From Girardinichthys multiradiatus (taxonomy: Eukaryota; Chordata; Actinopteri; Cyprinodontiformes; Goodeidae): a stretch of 64,000 nucleotides of DNA. The translations under genes and the position numbers were made by a program. Of the stretch, positions 11,136 through 22,290 are shown piece by piece (within the stretch, counting starts at the first letter, position 1; every line of letters begins with the position of its first letter). The stretch is from positions 25,901,049-25,965,048 of the forward strand of contig NC_061816.1 in assembly GCF_021462225.1 (NCBI RefSeq), written 5' to 3'. The notes below the pieces were generated by a model. It saw nothing but the letters and a program-made list of their open reading frames with translations, was not told the origin of the DNA and ran no database searches.

Positions 11136-12617
11136 CAGTGCGGTCCGCAGTGAAAAAAATACTTGGACCAGCTGCTCATTACCTTTAGTTATACTCCATA
11201 TTATTCATTAAATAAACCTTTTACAAGGGTACAAACGTACCTCATTTAAAGACCTTTATGAAATATTTTAATGAGTAAAATTTTAAAGGTGTAGCCTTAT
11301 AATAAAAGAATAAAACTGAGAATTGTTTGTAAACTATATTTAACCAAGTATGTTTTTGTGTTTGTGACCTGAGACAATCTTTCTTACGTTTGAACATTAG
11401 TGCAAATACATAAAAAATACAGGTATAACCATATCCATATGCATCATCTGTAATAAAAACTTGCAGTTACCATCGATTAGCTACAAATTCCTGATATCCT
11501 AAATTACAAATAAAATGGTCTCAGAAATGTCGATGGACAGCAGAGAATAATCAGCAGACTTTGACAAATGCTCCAACAATACCAGCATTTGTAATTCCTC
11601 CCCAGTTTGTTCTTTGATAACTAAGAATGACACTTCTACTCAAGGGAGTGCCCAAGAGCAATCAACACACACACACACTATTTAAATTGGGATGAGAACT
11701 CGTTAACTCTCTGTGGCTGATCCGTATCGCCTTCAGCTGCAATTCCTGAGCCAGCCATTTGTACTCTGTGAGATATCAGCAATCACCATTTTGAATGAGC
11801 AAAGGTGATATGAAATGCAAATTCAGCAACTAAGATCAATACCATTCACCCTGGGGAATAATGTAAAGCAGTACCTGCTACAAACTGTTGTCCTTGAGCA
11901 CTCAGTGAAAAACATTTCTGTGCAAAGCACAAACTATCATGGGTTCTGGCTAAACAAAGCTTTTCTAACTGGCTAATTACAAACACCTTAAGGTTAATCC
12001 TGCATTAATTATTCTCTTTAAACACACAATCAAGTCATGTTCCAGTAGGTTTTTTCCTTAAAAGTAATCCTCTGTATCTGAAAGTGGCTAACATGATATT
12101 GCAGGTTGGCCTAATTTTAACTTTGTGAGAATATAGTGTAAATCTGAATTGTGATGCAAACCGAATACGTGTTAATTTGAACAAACTTTTTCACAGTTTT
12201 ATCTGAGCTGACATGATCTTTGCGGCTTGATATAAAAGTGAACTATGCAGTTGTGATTGTTTGGGTCATATTGGGAACCGCATTTTAAAATAAACTTTTT
12301 GGAAAGACAGATAACTTTGTTGTCCATGTCTGACTCTGAATTAGACTAAACGTTCATGTTTTAGGTCATTTAGGATTACCTAATTATTTGTGGGACGTTT
12401 TATTTTCATTACAGAGGTTAACATACTCTAAGATTACTATACATTCCTATACAGTCCTTACTCAGCGCTTGTACAGAGCAAGGCAGATATCACGGGAGGC
12501 GAGAGACAGTTCCCCCACAAAACCAAGACATAGAGGCAACAAAAAATAAAAAATATAAATCAATAAATCAATAAAACATAGCCACTCAACAACCTCTGGG
12601 ACAGCGAGCGGGAGATG
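11136..12617. other. No recognisable gene
   Basis: AT-rich sequence with a short CA run near 11670. I see no convincing ORF, RNA gene or known element in it. Confidence 0.5.
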
Positions 12618-12785
12618 TGAGGGAGAGGAGAGGAGAGGAGAGGAGAGGAGAGGAGAGGAGAGGAGAGGAGAGGAGAGGAGAGGAGAGGAGAGGAGAGGAG
12701 AGGAGAGGAGAGGAGAGGAGAGGAGAGGAGAGGAGAGGAGAGGAGAGGAGAGGAGAGGAGAGGAGAGGAGAGGAGAGGAGAGGAG
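12618..12785. repeat. (AGAGG)n microsatellite
   Basis: About 33 perfect 5-base units of GAGAG/AGAGG. The repeat directly abuts the LINE reverse-transcriptase tail at 12786. Long ORFs across it on both strands are products of the repeat. Confidence 0.97.
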
Positions 12786-13586
12786 TTCGGCTGATTCAAA
12801 ATGCTGCAGCAAGAGTTCTGATGAAAATTAAAAAGAGAGATCATATTTTCCCTACTTTACCTTCCCTTCATTGGCTCCCTGTTTAATCCTTTAGTTATCA
12901 GGCTCCTCTCCTGTAGAACCAGCTCCCAGTTTTAGTCCGTGAGGCAGACACCCTGTCTACTTTTAAGGCTGGGCTTAAAACTTTCCTTTTTGATAAAGCT
13001 TATAGTTAGAGTGGCTTAGTTTATCCTGAGCTATCTCTGTAGTTATGCTGCTATAGGCTTAGGCTGCTGGAGGACATATTGATCACTTTCACCCTGTTCA
13101 CTACATTCTCATACTACTCTCTAATTTTGCATAATTTGCTGTTGTTTCAGCTTTTAACTTTATGTTCTCTCTATTTTCTCTTCCTAGAAGCTACACCTGG
13201 CCTGACTCTGTGTCTACCTGTGACACCTTTCTGGAGAGGGGAATCGTCTGAGCTTCTGCTGGCAACAACTTAATGCTCACCTTCTACAGATGATCCACAT
13301 GGCCCTGTCTTTCAGTGTTTAACCCTTTCTCTCTCCTAGACATGGCAACTGGCTGAGCTTCTACTGTAACTAATTATATGTGCTGTCTTTCAGACTCTAA
13401 CCTTAAAAACTGGCTCAGAGTTTATCTGTTCTTTCTTTCTAGGTGAAATGACTAAAGGAGCTACAACCATTAACATTTACTTTTCCTTCCCATAGAAAGT
13501 ACTCCTGGATCAGTGTTTCTTTGTTCTCTTTGTGTCTCTGCTCTGTTCTCTCAGTTTATCTTTTCTTTCTTTCTATCAGGGTCTGG

Positions 13587-13587
<1 letters not shown>

Positions 13588-13664
<77 letters not shown>
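13588..13664. repeat. (TG)n microsatellite
   Basis: An uninterrupted TG run of about 38 units. A shorter TG run follows at about 13962-13984. Confidence 0.97.
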
Positions 13665-13665
<1 letters not shown>

Positions 13666-13669
13666 CCTT

Positions 13670-13985
13670 TCTTGGCATCACAGTGAGAACCATTTTCCTG
13701 ATTTCACCATCAAATTGAGGACCGTTTGTACCAAAGTGAGGACATTTTGCTGGTCCTCACGACCTATTTTGCTAACGGTTAGGTTTAGGACTAAGGTGTG
13801 AATTGACTTTAGGTTAAGGTTAGGGTTAGGCATGCACTGGTAATGGTTAGGTTTAGGGTTATTGTCAGGGTTAGGTCATAGAAAGGGTTGAAAATGACTG
13901 AAAATCAATGGAAGTCAATGGGAGTCAACAGATGGTCCTCACTACATATAGCAAAACAAGAGTGTGTGTGTGTGTGTGTGTGTGG
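13670..13985. repeat. TTAGG-like and GTCCTCAC repeat block
   Basis: Contains degenerate telomere-like runs (GGTTAGGTTTAGG, GGTTAAGGTTAGGGTTAGG) between paired GAGGACC/GGTCCTCAC motifs at about 13718, 13753 and 13934. It looks like a common fish interspersed repeat and not a true telomere, because the units are irregular. Confidence 0.55.
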
Positions 13986-15200
13986 TTGTAACATTGCTTC
14001 ACTTCTCAGATGGAGCTGGAGTTGTCAGGTACGCTGGGTGACGGGTGCGACTAATCCACTGATTGCTTGGAGGTGTACTTAAGCAGGAGGCTGCCAGCAC
14101 TTCAGCACCAGAGTGTTTGCCTTCAGTGGCAGATTTACCTGAACCTTCGTATAAACCTTGTTGATGCCTGACTATGCTCTCAGCATTGTTTGCTGTTTTG
14201 GATTTTAGTCTTCTGGAGAAAGGTCTCCTGTTTTTTTGTGGATTAAGATTTAAGATCCTTGTCTTCTTCGTCTGGACAACTACCAGCTGGCAGCTTCCTG
14301 TTTTTCCCCCATCATTCGGACCAAGGCATAAGCGTAACCTGTCCACCCTCCAACGCAAGCAGCTTCACCTCGGACCTTTGTTGGACGCACCTAGTCCTCT
14401 TAAGCCGCACCAGAGAAGTCATAAACCCGGACCCTGAATCCATCAACCCCTGGTGGTTAGACTACTTCTTCATAGTAAGCCGATCCTTAATTACATTAGT
14501 TGTTTTTCTCCAGTTCGTTTCCATTATAGTTTCTTGTCTCACCAGCCATTTCCTTTTCTTTCAGTTGGCGATCTACCTGTCCAGGTCCAGAACTGTTCAC
14601 ATTTATTTCTTGTTTATGAAAATTTTCTTCATAATCTAGTCTCCTCTTCAGAGTGTTATTCTTCATGTGGGTCAAATCTTTAACGAGTAAAATGATGCTT
14701 TCTAGATGAAACAACTAAAGGAACTACATCCATTAACATTTACTTTTCCTTCCCATAGAAAGTACTTCTGGATCAGTGCTTCTGTGTTATTTTTGTGTCT
14801 GTTCGGTTCTCTCAAATCTCCAGTCGGTGGTGGCAGATGGCCGCTCACACTGTGCCTGGTTCTGGTTCTGCTGGAGGTTTCTTGCTGTTAAAAGGGAGTT
14901 TTTCCTCTCCACTGTCGCTACATGCATGCTCAGTATGAGGGATTGCTGCAAAGTCAACGCCAGTGACTGTCCACTGTCTCTACATGCTCATCCAGGAGGA
15001 GTGAATGCTGCAAGTCACTGACTGGATGCAATCTGCTGGGTTTCCTTAGATAGAAAAACTTTTTATCCAATTTGAATAAATAACTTAATCTGACTGAACT
15101 GTTCAATGGTTACGATTAATTGGAATGTATGAACCTGACTTTGTGAAGAGCCTTGAGATGACGTGTTGTGAATTGGCGCTATATAAATAAACTGAATTGA

Positions 15201-16166
15201 AAACTGAATCTGCATTTGCTATTACACACTTAAGCAACATTGGACAATGGTTCTCAGGTTCTTTTTTACATGTTATGAACAGCTGGCCACTACATTCTTT
15301 ACAAAAGGTTCTGATTTTTATAAAGGAAGATGCAGTTGCAGGGTACACCTTGGCTCTTCTAAAAGTGACACATGAACTTTTAACCTCTTTCCAAATTCCT
15401 TGGTTTATAATGTGATTTCATTTACCTGGCTTCAAAATGCATTCTTTTTATATGCGACTTATTCTGAAATCATGTCTGTCCACTGTTCAAATGGGAGCTC
15501 CACATTAAAAGTCTTGCTGTCTTTGTATTGAGAAGGAAAAATACTTGGTTCAAATACTGTCCCTGTCACTGCTCTCCATCTCAGAGTTACTCTTTAAAAT
15601 TAGTGTAATCCAGAGCAGCCCATATATTGTGTCTATTTAATTTGACAAAGGTGTAAATGGGGTTTGGTGTGATCATTTCACAAAGTTTCTTGCAGAGATC
15701 TCTCCATATGTCATCAATTGGAGTTGCCATATTGCCACTTTTTATGACTGCTTTTTATGACCTGAATTGCTGAAATAAACATGTAACACAAACAAGCTGT
15801 TTGTCACTATTCACAAACAGCTTGTGAATAGTGACCTCTCCTAGTCAACACAGCTTGTTTGTCCACCACTGATTTATTTGGCATCTGTTTAACAAAATAG
15901 ACAAACAAGATTAGCTCCTTTTACTTTTTTGTCATAATATAGTAATGGTATCAATCAGTGAATGAACCAGTTTGTGTTCATTTATCATAGTTTGTCTTAA
16001 ATAAAGCTTGAAACTGTGGGAGAAGAAAGTTTCCTATTTTAAAAATGATGAAGAGACAACTGGTTTCCTCTCAAAGCCAACGCGGGGGACCTTTTATTCA
16101 GAATACGTCTCTGAATACATCTTCATACAAAATCCCAAAGAATCCCAAAATCCCTTTCATGAGTCA

Positions 16167-16168
<2 letters not shown>
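15201..16168. other. No gene seen; one fold-back
   Basis: No supported gene. The only structure noted is the nested fold-back at 15788-15862. Confidence 0.5.
15788..15862. repeat. Nested inverted repeat (fold-back)
   Basis: The outer arms ACAAACAAGCTGT (15788-15800) and ACAGCTTGTTTGT (15850-15862) are perfect 13-base complements. The inner arms TCACTATTCACAA (15804-15816) and TTGTGAATAGTGA (15822-15834) are another perfect 13-base pair. It could form a two-stage hairpin. A miniature transposon remnant is possible; no function is claimed. Confidence 0.8.

Positions 16169-16240
<72 letters not shown>
16169..16240. repeat. (AT)n(AC)n microsatellite
   Basis: About 30 AT units followed by five AC units. 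Confidence 0.97.
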
Positions 16241-16241
<1 letters not shown>

Positions 16242-17679
16242 ACAGTCATATCCAGGGCTATGACATTAACACCCACCAGCCCGCCAGGTGAATTTTAGCA
16301 GTGGTGGGTGACACAGCCACTCTGACTATAGCCACTTTGGTGGGTTGAATTATATATACAGTTTTTAATTGTAGTTTTCTCAAATGGGATCCGAAATAAT
16401 AAGCAACTTGAAATGTGACACTACAACTCCCATGAGCATTGCCTGCGTACAGTGTTTGCTCTCTGGTCCGTTCATGACCGACGTCGCTTTAGACAGACGG
16501 TACCTGTGGAGAACACAGTTGTGAAGCGGTGGGGGTGGTAATGTTTGTACTTATTTCACTGCCAGTGTTGCCAAGTCCGCTTATTATAAGCGACTTTGGG
16601 CTAGTTTTTCTCTAAAGTCGCTTGCAAATCTCGTGGGTTGTGGTTTTGTGGGCTTGTTTTTGAATGTGAAGTTTGGGCTTGGAGTGAAACCCCTTGATTA
16701 TCTCCCAGCTCCCACAATAAAGCAAAACACAAGTGGTAGATAGTTTGTCCTTTCCACGTCGCTGTTTCCTGGTTATAGCTCCCACCAGATTTGACGGCAC
16801 ACCCCAAACACACTCACACTAGAGCCCACAGTGACAAGGAAACAAGTGATGAGGCAGCGTCAGAGTGAGATGCAGTAAATGGGGAAAATATGGGAACATT
16901 TTTAATACAGAGTGGGAGAAAGAGAACGCACTGCAAGACAGGATCTGACATGAGATGGGACTCTCCTCACTGATTCCACAGTGTGTATGTGCTCACCATG
17001 CCTTTTCTTTTAAACAGACTTTAAAGAAAGTTTTTTCTTGACTAAGTTTATTGTCATTTTGCTAAGTATGCAAAATGTACTTTTCTTTTGATCAGTTGTT
17101 ATTCAAAATTTTAAGTTATTCAAAATGTTTATGGTAAGTGTTAATAATAATTGTTGCTTTTGTATAATGCCATAATAAATGTATACATTTATGCTGTTTA
17201 CAAGCGGCCTCTGTTTTACACAGTGGTGTAAAGCCAGTTGGGCTTCTTTTGATAGAGCTGGTTGCTTGTTTCTCTCACGAGACCAGGCCCTGGCAAAACC
17301 AGGAGCAAGTCTACCTGGGGTTGTTTTGAGTTATTTACAGATCCTGAAAGAGTGGAGTCTAAGCTTTCCAATGATGTCAAACTTGTGGAAATTGAAAAAG
17401 AATTGAAGAAGATATGACCATCTGAATGTCTGCACTCGCCAGACTACTTTTCTGAGAAATCAGCCTTGAAAGATTCCTTGTTTTCTCCCCCTGAAAGCAG
17501 GGCGGTGACAAAAGCTGCTAATTGAATAACTTTGAATAGCCCACCTCCCCCAACTGTTTGTCAACAGAAGCTCCAACTGACTGCAACAGAGTTCTGTCAC
17601 TGAACTCATAGTAATATTTTCTATGTAAAGATAATTTACAGCACTGCATTACAATTTATTATTTATATTATTTATGTCT
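16241..17679. other. No gene; unclassified repeat-like DNA
   Basis: Contains a near-palindrome around 16575-16600 (GCTTATTATAAGC core) of the kind found in dispersed fish repeats. No ORF with recognisable homology is present. Confidence 0.4.
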
Positions 17680-17873
17680 GCAAATTGACCTTTCGCAAAA
17701 GCCCCGCCCCCTTAGTTACTGTTACTACGCCCGTCAAGCTTTCTGTAGCCGACGGAGTGTTAGCGCATGTCATGACCGGGATAGCTTCTTTACCAGTGCG
17801 TGTTAGTGACTCGTTTTGGAGCAATACTTGAGCGATATCCTCCAGATCAAGGCAAAAGGGGTTACAATATGCC

Positions 17874-18056
17874 GTGGAGGGTTATATTCAAAATATTACA
17901 ATACGTAATGAAGGGGACACAACAATTTTCGAGGCTAAAGCATACCGGTCTCAAGTTGCTCTTCAAAGAGGTGTAATGAGAAGTGCAACTTATAAGCATT
18001 CACTGCTCATTCTACCTAACTGGTTAGTGCAACCCTTTTTTCAAATAAAATATTAG
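17874..18056 (+). pseudogene. YqaJ-associated protein fragment (ISL2EU-like)
   Basis: Short plus-strand ORF with GYIQNITIRNEGDTTIFEAK and YRSQVALQRG, resembling the N-terminal part of the ISL2EU-type second protein (a beta-strand domain that precedes YqaJ nuclease). The frame is also open upstream of the GTG at 17874. Only about 60 residues are recognisable and no nuclease motif is present. Assignment is from memory of the family pattern, so moderate to low. Confidence 0.4.
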
Positions 18057-18334
18057 CATGTAGCCCTACCGATGTTTGGGTGGCTTTCGACAGGCTGCTC
18101 CCTAGTCTGGTTCAGCACTTGTACAGCAACTACAGGGTTGGGATACTCAGGGGTGGGCTTCCCATTCAGGAAATGCTAAATGAAAGATGAAAACAAAATG
18201 ATTTCAAGTTGCTTGTTAGGAGGCTAACATTAAATGTTAGTTAGCTAATTACTTTTATGTAGTTAAACTGAAAAAACATAACGTTAGAGGGTTACCAGCA
18301 TTAAGAGCCAACACAACAGTGAACATCTACTTAG

Positions 18335-18854
18335 TGTGGAGATATATTATGTGTGTGCATTATTATTATTATGTTCATAACCAGTGTGGGAAATGAAATG
18401 TATAACCTGTGTTAGTATAAGACATTGTGGCCTGCAGAAGTGTTATTGCACAAAACTTGGCCTTGAGTGTGATGAAGCAGAAAATACGGAGAGCTGAAGG
18501 AGTGTGTGAAAAAGTAGAGACTGACTTATATCAGTAGATACGAGTGCAGGTGCTGGGAGACAGGAACATGTCCTAATATGGTAGGCAGGAAAATGTGTGT
18601 ACATGACTATATGTGAGAAAAAACTGTAAACAGGGTGCTGCCCATTTTCACGTGTGTTTTAATAAAAGCCATGTGTCCAGTGAGAAGCTCCGAAGTTGTC
18701 TCGGTGTGTGTCCCACAGAGAGCTTCCCTGGTCCAGGTACTTTGAATTCAATATAACGGTGTCTGAGTGTATTATTTCAATGGGTGTGAATTCTTTCAGC
18801 TTACGGTGAATAAACGAACACACAGAAGACTTCCTGGAGGGGGTGCTTTTACCA
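18335..18854 (+). mobile_element. Solo LTR (family B, copy 2), diverged
   Basis: Starts TGTGGAGATATATTATG and tracks the 7888-8420 LTR through the AATAAAAGC signal (about 18660) and CGGTGAATAAACGAAC (about 18805), with small indels. Its 3' edge is less certain (I place it at TTTTACCA) and no target duplication is evident. It lies inside the ISL2EU-like transposon. Confidence 0.65.
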
Positions 18855-18918
18855 GACGTAAGAGGGTAATCTTCTGGCAACAATATCCTAAATAATACAC
18901 AATATTAACGAATATTAT

Positions 18919-19161
18919 TCATAACCGTGATATTATCACCTCTAGAAGCAGGACAATACTTGCCTTACCTTTGAGCAGACGCTTGTTAATTTTCGAGACA
19001 TTCAGGTGGGAGTGAGGCCTTCCACACCGTTTTATCCATTGTAGGCACCGCTCCAGTTGTGTTTTCGGCTTTGGGAAGGGAAAAAACACGACTCCCACAG
19101 ACAAACTCTTGAGATACCTACTGTCTGATTTACATAAACCATAGGCGCATTGCTTCACCAT
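18919..19161 (-). pseudogene. THAP-domain first exon
   Basis: Minus-strand ORF starting MVKQCAYGLCKSDSRY at 19161. It shows the THAP zinc-binding start (Cys-x4-Cys) and the internal FPFPKP, CLQWIKRCGRP and LNVSKINK patterns of fish THAP exons. A likely splice donor (AAAG|GTAAGG) follows at about 18968. The exon carrying the closing Cys-x2-His of THAP is not found downstream, where the LTR lies. It starts 70 nt inside the right terminal repeat of the transposon, so it is most likely its DNA-binding exon. Confidence 0.65.
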
Positions 19162-19261
19162 CTTGGGGAATGTCGGACCTAGCTTACATAGCTAGAAATG
19201 CTAATGATGTGTGATTGGACAAGGACCGTTTGGGGGCGGGGTTTTGCGAAAGGTCAATTGC

Positions 19262-19756
19262 ATCATAACTGCAACCTAATGTCTGCATCCTGGTGATTAG
19301 TTTTATTTCCTCTTGTTTTTAGATAAGTCTCACTTAAAGTTCCAGTATATTAAATGTTCTGCCTCAGGTCAAGTTTGAAATCCTATCTCACAGCAATTAG
19401 TAAAATATAAGGGTAATATGGATGTGTTCTTCTTAATATGTCATATCAAATGTCCAAAGATTATTGTAGCATGAAGAAATATTGTTTATCGGTCTTCATT
19501 TTACGTGTGCAGGTATGAATAGAGCTATGGGCTAATAGTTTACACCTTTTGAATACGTGTTCATCTCGAAGAGGCTGGTGCTGCAGCTACTTAATCTGTA
19601 CCTCTCAAATTTTATGTCTGCAAACCTCTAGACTTTAATGGACCTAGGAAGAGAAATGGGCAATAACTTGACTTTGATCATGTCACAAATGTAATTTTTA
19701 TTTACAACTCTAAATATTACAAATTGCCAAAACGCCAATGTCACAGTGTCACACCA
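19262..19756. other. No gene seen
   Basis: AT-rich DNA between the ISL2EU-like transposon and the minus-strand gene. Nothing is recognised. Confidence 0.5.
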
Positions 19757-21223
19757 TCATCCTCTTCTGTGTGCTATTCTGTGTTGTGCTTTGTGGTTCT
19801 GGGCACGTAATGTCCTTTGCTTCATCAGAACAGAAAGGCCTGATCTTTGAATAAAGATAAGTCTGCTTCTCTGTGGCCAGTCCAGGTGCAGGCAGGCAGG
19901 AACACAGACGACAGGGGGTAGAACGTCCGGGTCACACAGCAGCTGAAAGCTAACAGGCTCTGCGTCCCACACCAGGTCTTTTGGCATCAAAGCTGTTAAT
20001 AAAAGCACACAAAAGACAATTACAATATTGCATGTCTCTTTGACAAATACAGATTGTGGAAGTCTGCATAATAGATACCTGAAGTGCTGATAACTCTTTA
20101 TCTGTGGGAGCTTTCGGAAGTAGGGACTCAGGTGTACCTGCCAGTCAAACATGTTGACTAACACTGTCCCATCTTCCAGTCCAACCAGCTGTGGGATGTT
20201 GAGGCAACTTTGAGGAGAGCTGTTTTCCACTACCTGTACACAGACAAGTGTTGACAAAATTGGTATGACAATGCACTTCGTATTTTCTGCATATAAGTGT
20301 GTTCATTAAATAAACATCTAACACAAAACATAAAAATAGGTATTTGTTTCTTTTTTTTTTTCAACCTCAAACTTAGATTAAAAATACCCCACCACTCAAG
20401 TCAATTTTCACATTGTGAATGGGATACAGTGGTTGCTAACCACGTGTAGCTACGCTAGACAAAAAAAACCTCTTGTTGTGATCACTGATTACCCAGCTCA
20501 GGGGGAAAGAAAAAAAACACAACCTCAAGCTTAGATTAAAAATACAAACACAAACCCCACTCAAGTCGATTTTAATATTTGACTGGTCAGGTTTATGCAA
20601 TTTGTCCACTTCAGTACATGATTTATTTATAGTATGATGCATCATAATAGTTGTTTTTAAAAGTTATCACACTCACCCCATGAAAAACTGAAAGGTGTCT
20701 TCTTGGTGGATGTAGTCATTGCTGAAGTTTCTACTGTACGGCGATTTGCTTCAAGATGTCTGATTATTCTCATGTCCTGCCACTCCCTTTCTGCTGTTAA
20801 AGAATCCATCCGTATGTTGTACATGATCTCTGGAGAAGGTTTGTGGCTACAGGACTGTGTCCCAAGAGAAGAGTTCTGCTTTCTTCTTCCGTAGCATTTA
20901 CAGTCAAAGTTACGCATCTTCTCCATTTCACTGTCTCTGTTTTCCTCAAATGTTGTGATAGCAATAGCTTCTGATATCTTACGTTCTAGCTCCTCAGCCG
21001 CCAGTCCAAAGCTTTCTTTGTCATCCTCGTCTTGGGTTGAAGACAGCTGCAAACTAGGAATGTTCTCTAAAGTGATGCAGTCGCTATCATCTTCCGCTTC
21101 ATCTCCTTCTTATTGAGAATCTGAAGAGAGTCCGGCAGTGGTACTTCTGAACATGTACTCCCACAGCGAAGTGCTGTAACAGCCGCGATTCAGTTCGATT
21201 GCAACAGGTTGAGCTTTGTCCAT
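19757..21223 (-). pseudogene. Multi-exon fish gene of unknown function, broken
   Basis: Minus-strand gene model. Exon 1 runs 21223-20677 (ATG start MDKAQPVAIE, donor GTGAGT). Exon 2 runs 20233-20079 (acceptor TACAG; VVENSSPQSCLNIPQLVGLE and NMFDWQVHLS; donor GTATCT). Exon 3 starts at 19992 (acceptor AACAG). An in-frame TAA at 21110-21112 interrupts exon 1, and exon 3 goes out of frame early. The pattern of a short Cys motif (FDCKC) followed by a DGT...DW exon resembles a dispersed teleost gene family often linked to transposons. I cannot name the function. It is probably a decayed copy. Confidence 0.4.
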
Positions 21224-21239
21224 CCTGAAGAAATACATT

Positions 21240-22033
21240 ATTTTCCATAGGAGCTGTTAAGTAACCACGAGGCTTCTTGAGGCACGCTGATTATTGGTTG
21301 ACAAGCAGAACAAAAGCCAGCACAGAGCCAAACAAAACCGCTACAGAAATTAACTGAGGCTTTTCTCCTCCCCAAAATGTAAAAATATGAGCTGGCTGAG
21401 ATATAGGCTGAAAACAAGCCGAGTTTAAATGTAAAATTTACCATTTTAAAACCTCCAAAACTGTCATTTAAAGAACTGAGTGGATACTTCATAATTTCAA
21501 CTTGCACATTTTGCAATAAAACGAAAATCACTATTTTTTCCGAAATTGATGGTTTTTCCTCATTTTCTCCCTTTGTGCTCTGCCAACTTGTTCCTGGTTT
21601 TTCCGTGGCGCGTCACAAATTAGATAAAGGAAAGTTCTTGCTGTGAGGAATGACTGATGGGCTTGTTATTGTAGAAGCAAACTTGTAGGCTGGATGGACA
21701 CAGTTCAGCCGGAAAGAAGTATGATAACTTGAATCTTGCCAGGTCACTTTGACATTAGTTCAGCAGTCCAGTTTAGCTCAGGAATGAGGAGTTGACCAGA
21801 GTGATGAGATTGTTATGGTATAACTGTCATGTTGACCAATTTGATTTTCTGCAGATGTTTTGCTGGTCTTGTATTTCTGGAACTGTGATTCAAAATCCAT
21901 GCTGTGGATCCCAAAAGTTTTACATAAATGAGTATGATGATTTCGATTGGTCAAGAGGACCCCATTTAGTATTTAGTAGTTATTGCAACTACTCTGGCCA
22001 TATGCAGGTTGGTAGAAAATGAATGTGAACTGG
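21240..22033. other. No gene seen
   Basis: Upstream flank of the broken minus-strand gene. No supported feature. Confidence 0.4.
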
Positions 22034-22290
22034 GAGGGGAGTGGTGGCCTAGTGGTTAGAGCAGGAGTTTCGTGTTCTGGAGGAGGGCACAAGAGGCCGG
22101 GTTCGTATTCCACAGATTGCCACTCTGGGTCCCTGAGCAAGGGTTAGGGTTAGGTTAGGGACCCTTAGCCCCAAAATGTTCCGTGGGTGCTGCACAATGG
22201 CAGCCTACTGCTCCCTATAAGGGATGGGTTAAATGCAGAGGACAAATTTTGTTGTAATGTACATGTGCAATGACCAATAAAGATGATTAT
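22034..22290 (+). mobile_element. tRNA-derived SINE
   Basis: The A-box-like GTGGCCTAGTGGTTAGAGCA is followed by a B-box-like GGGTTCGTATTCC. The body contains CTACTGCTCCCTATAAGGGA and the tail CAATGACCAATAAAGATGAT. A short TTAGGG-like stretch (22140-22165) looks like an internal expansion. Confidence 0.75.

Larger units (their letters stand above)
12786..15200 (+). mobile_element. L2-type LINE 3' region, two blocks
   Basis: The end of LINE ORF2 is seen at 12789-12886 (IQNAAARVLM and FPTLPSLHWLPV), followed by the 3' part that closely matches 47060-48391. The 3' untranslated stretch around CATTAACATTTACTTTTCC occurs twice, at about 13440-13560 and 14700-14830. About 1.1 kb of other sequence (TG repeat, TTAGG-like block and unknown DNA) lies between. 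The element ends near GCGCTATATAAATAAACTGAA at about 15195. This is either two LINE fragments side by side or one copy with an internal duplication. It is not functional. Confidence 0.8.
17680..19261. mobile_element. ISL2EU-like DNA transposon, decayed
   Basis: Near-perfect terminal inverted repeats of about 30 bases lie at 17680-17711 (starting GCAAATTGACCTTTCGC) and, inverted, at 19232-19261. They differ by one A near the tip and one G in the middle. Inside are a THAP-domain first exon on the minus strand next to the right repeat and a plus-strand fragment resembling the YqaJ/SWIM-side protein of ISL2EU elements. Having both a THAP-type transposase and a YqaJ protein is a known ISL2EU arrangement. 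A solo LTR relative (18335-18854) interrupts it. No clear target duplication was identified. Confidence 0.6.

Noticed and set aside
12462..12886. Long ORFs across 12.46-12.89 kb on both strands
   Set aside because: They are translations of the (AGAGG)n microsatellite; only the end of the plus-strand one is real LINE coding.
13521..13801. Cys-Val repeat ORFs
   Set aside because: Products of the TG microsatellite.
13790..13870. Interstitial telomere
   Set aside because: The TTAGGG-like units are irregular and embedded in a common fish repeat.
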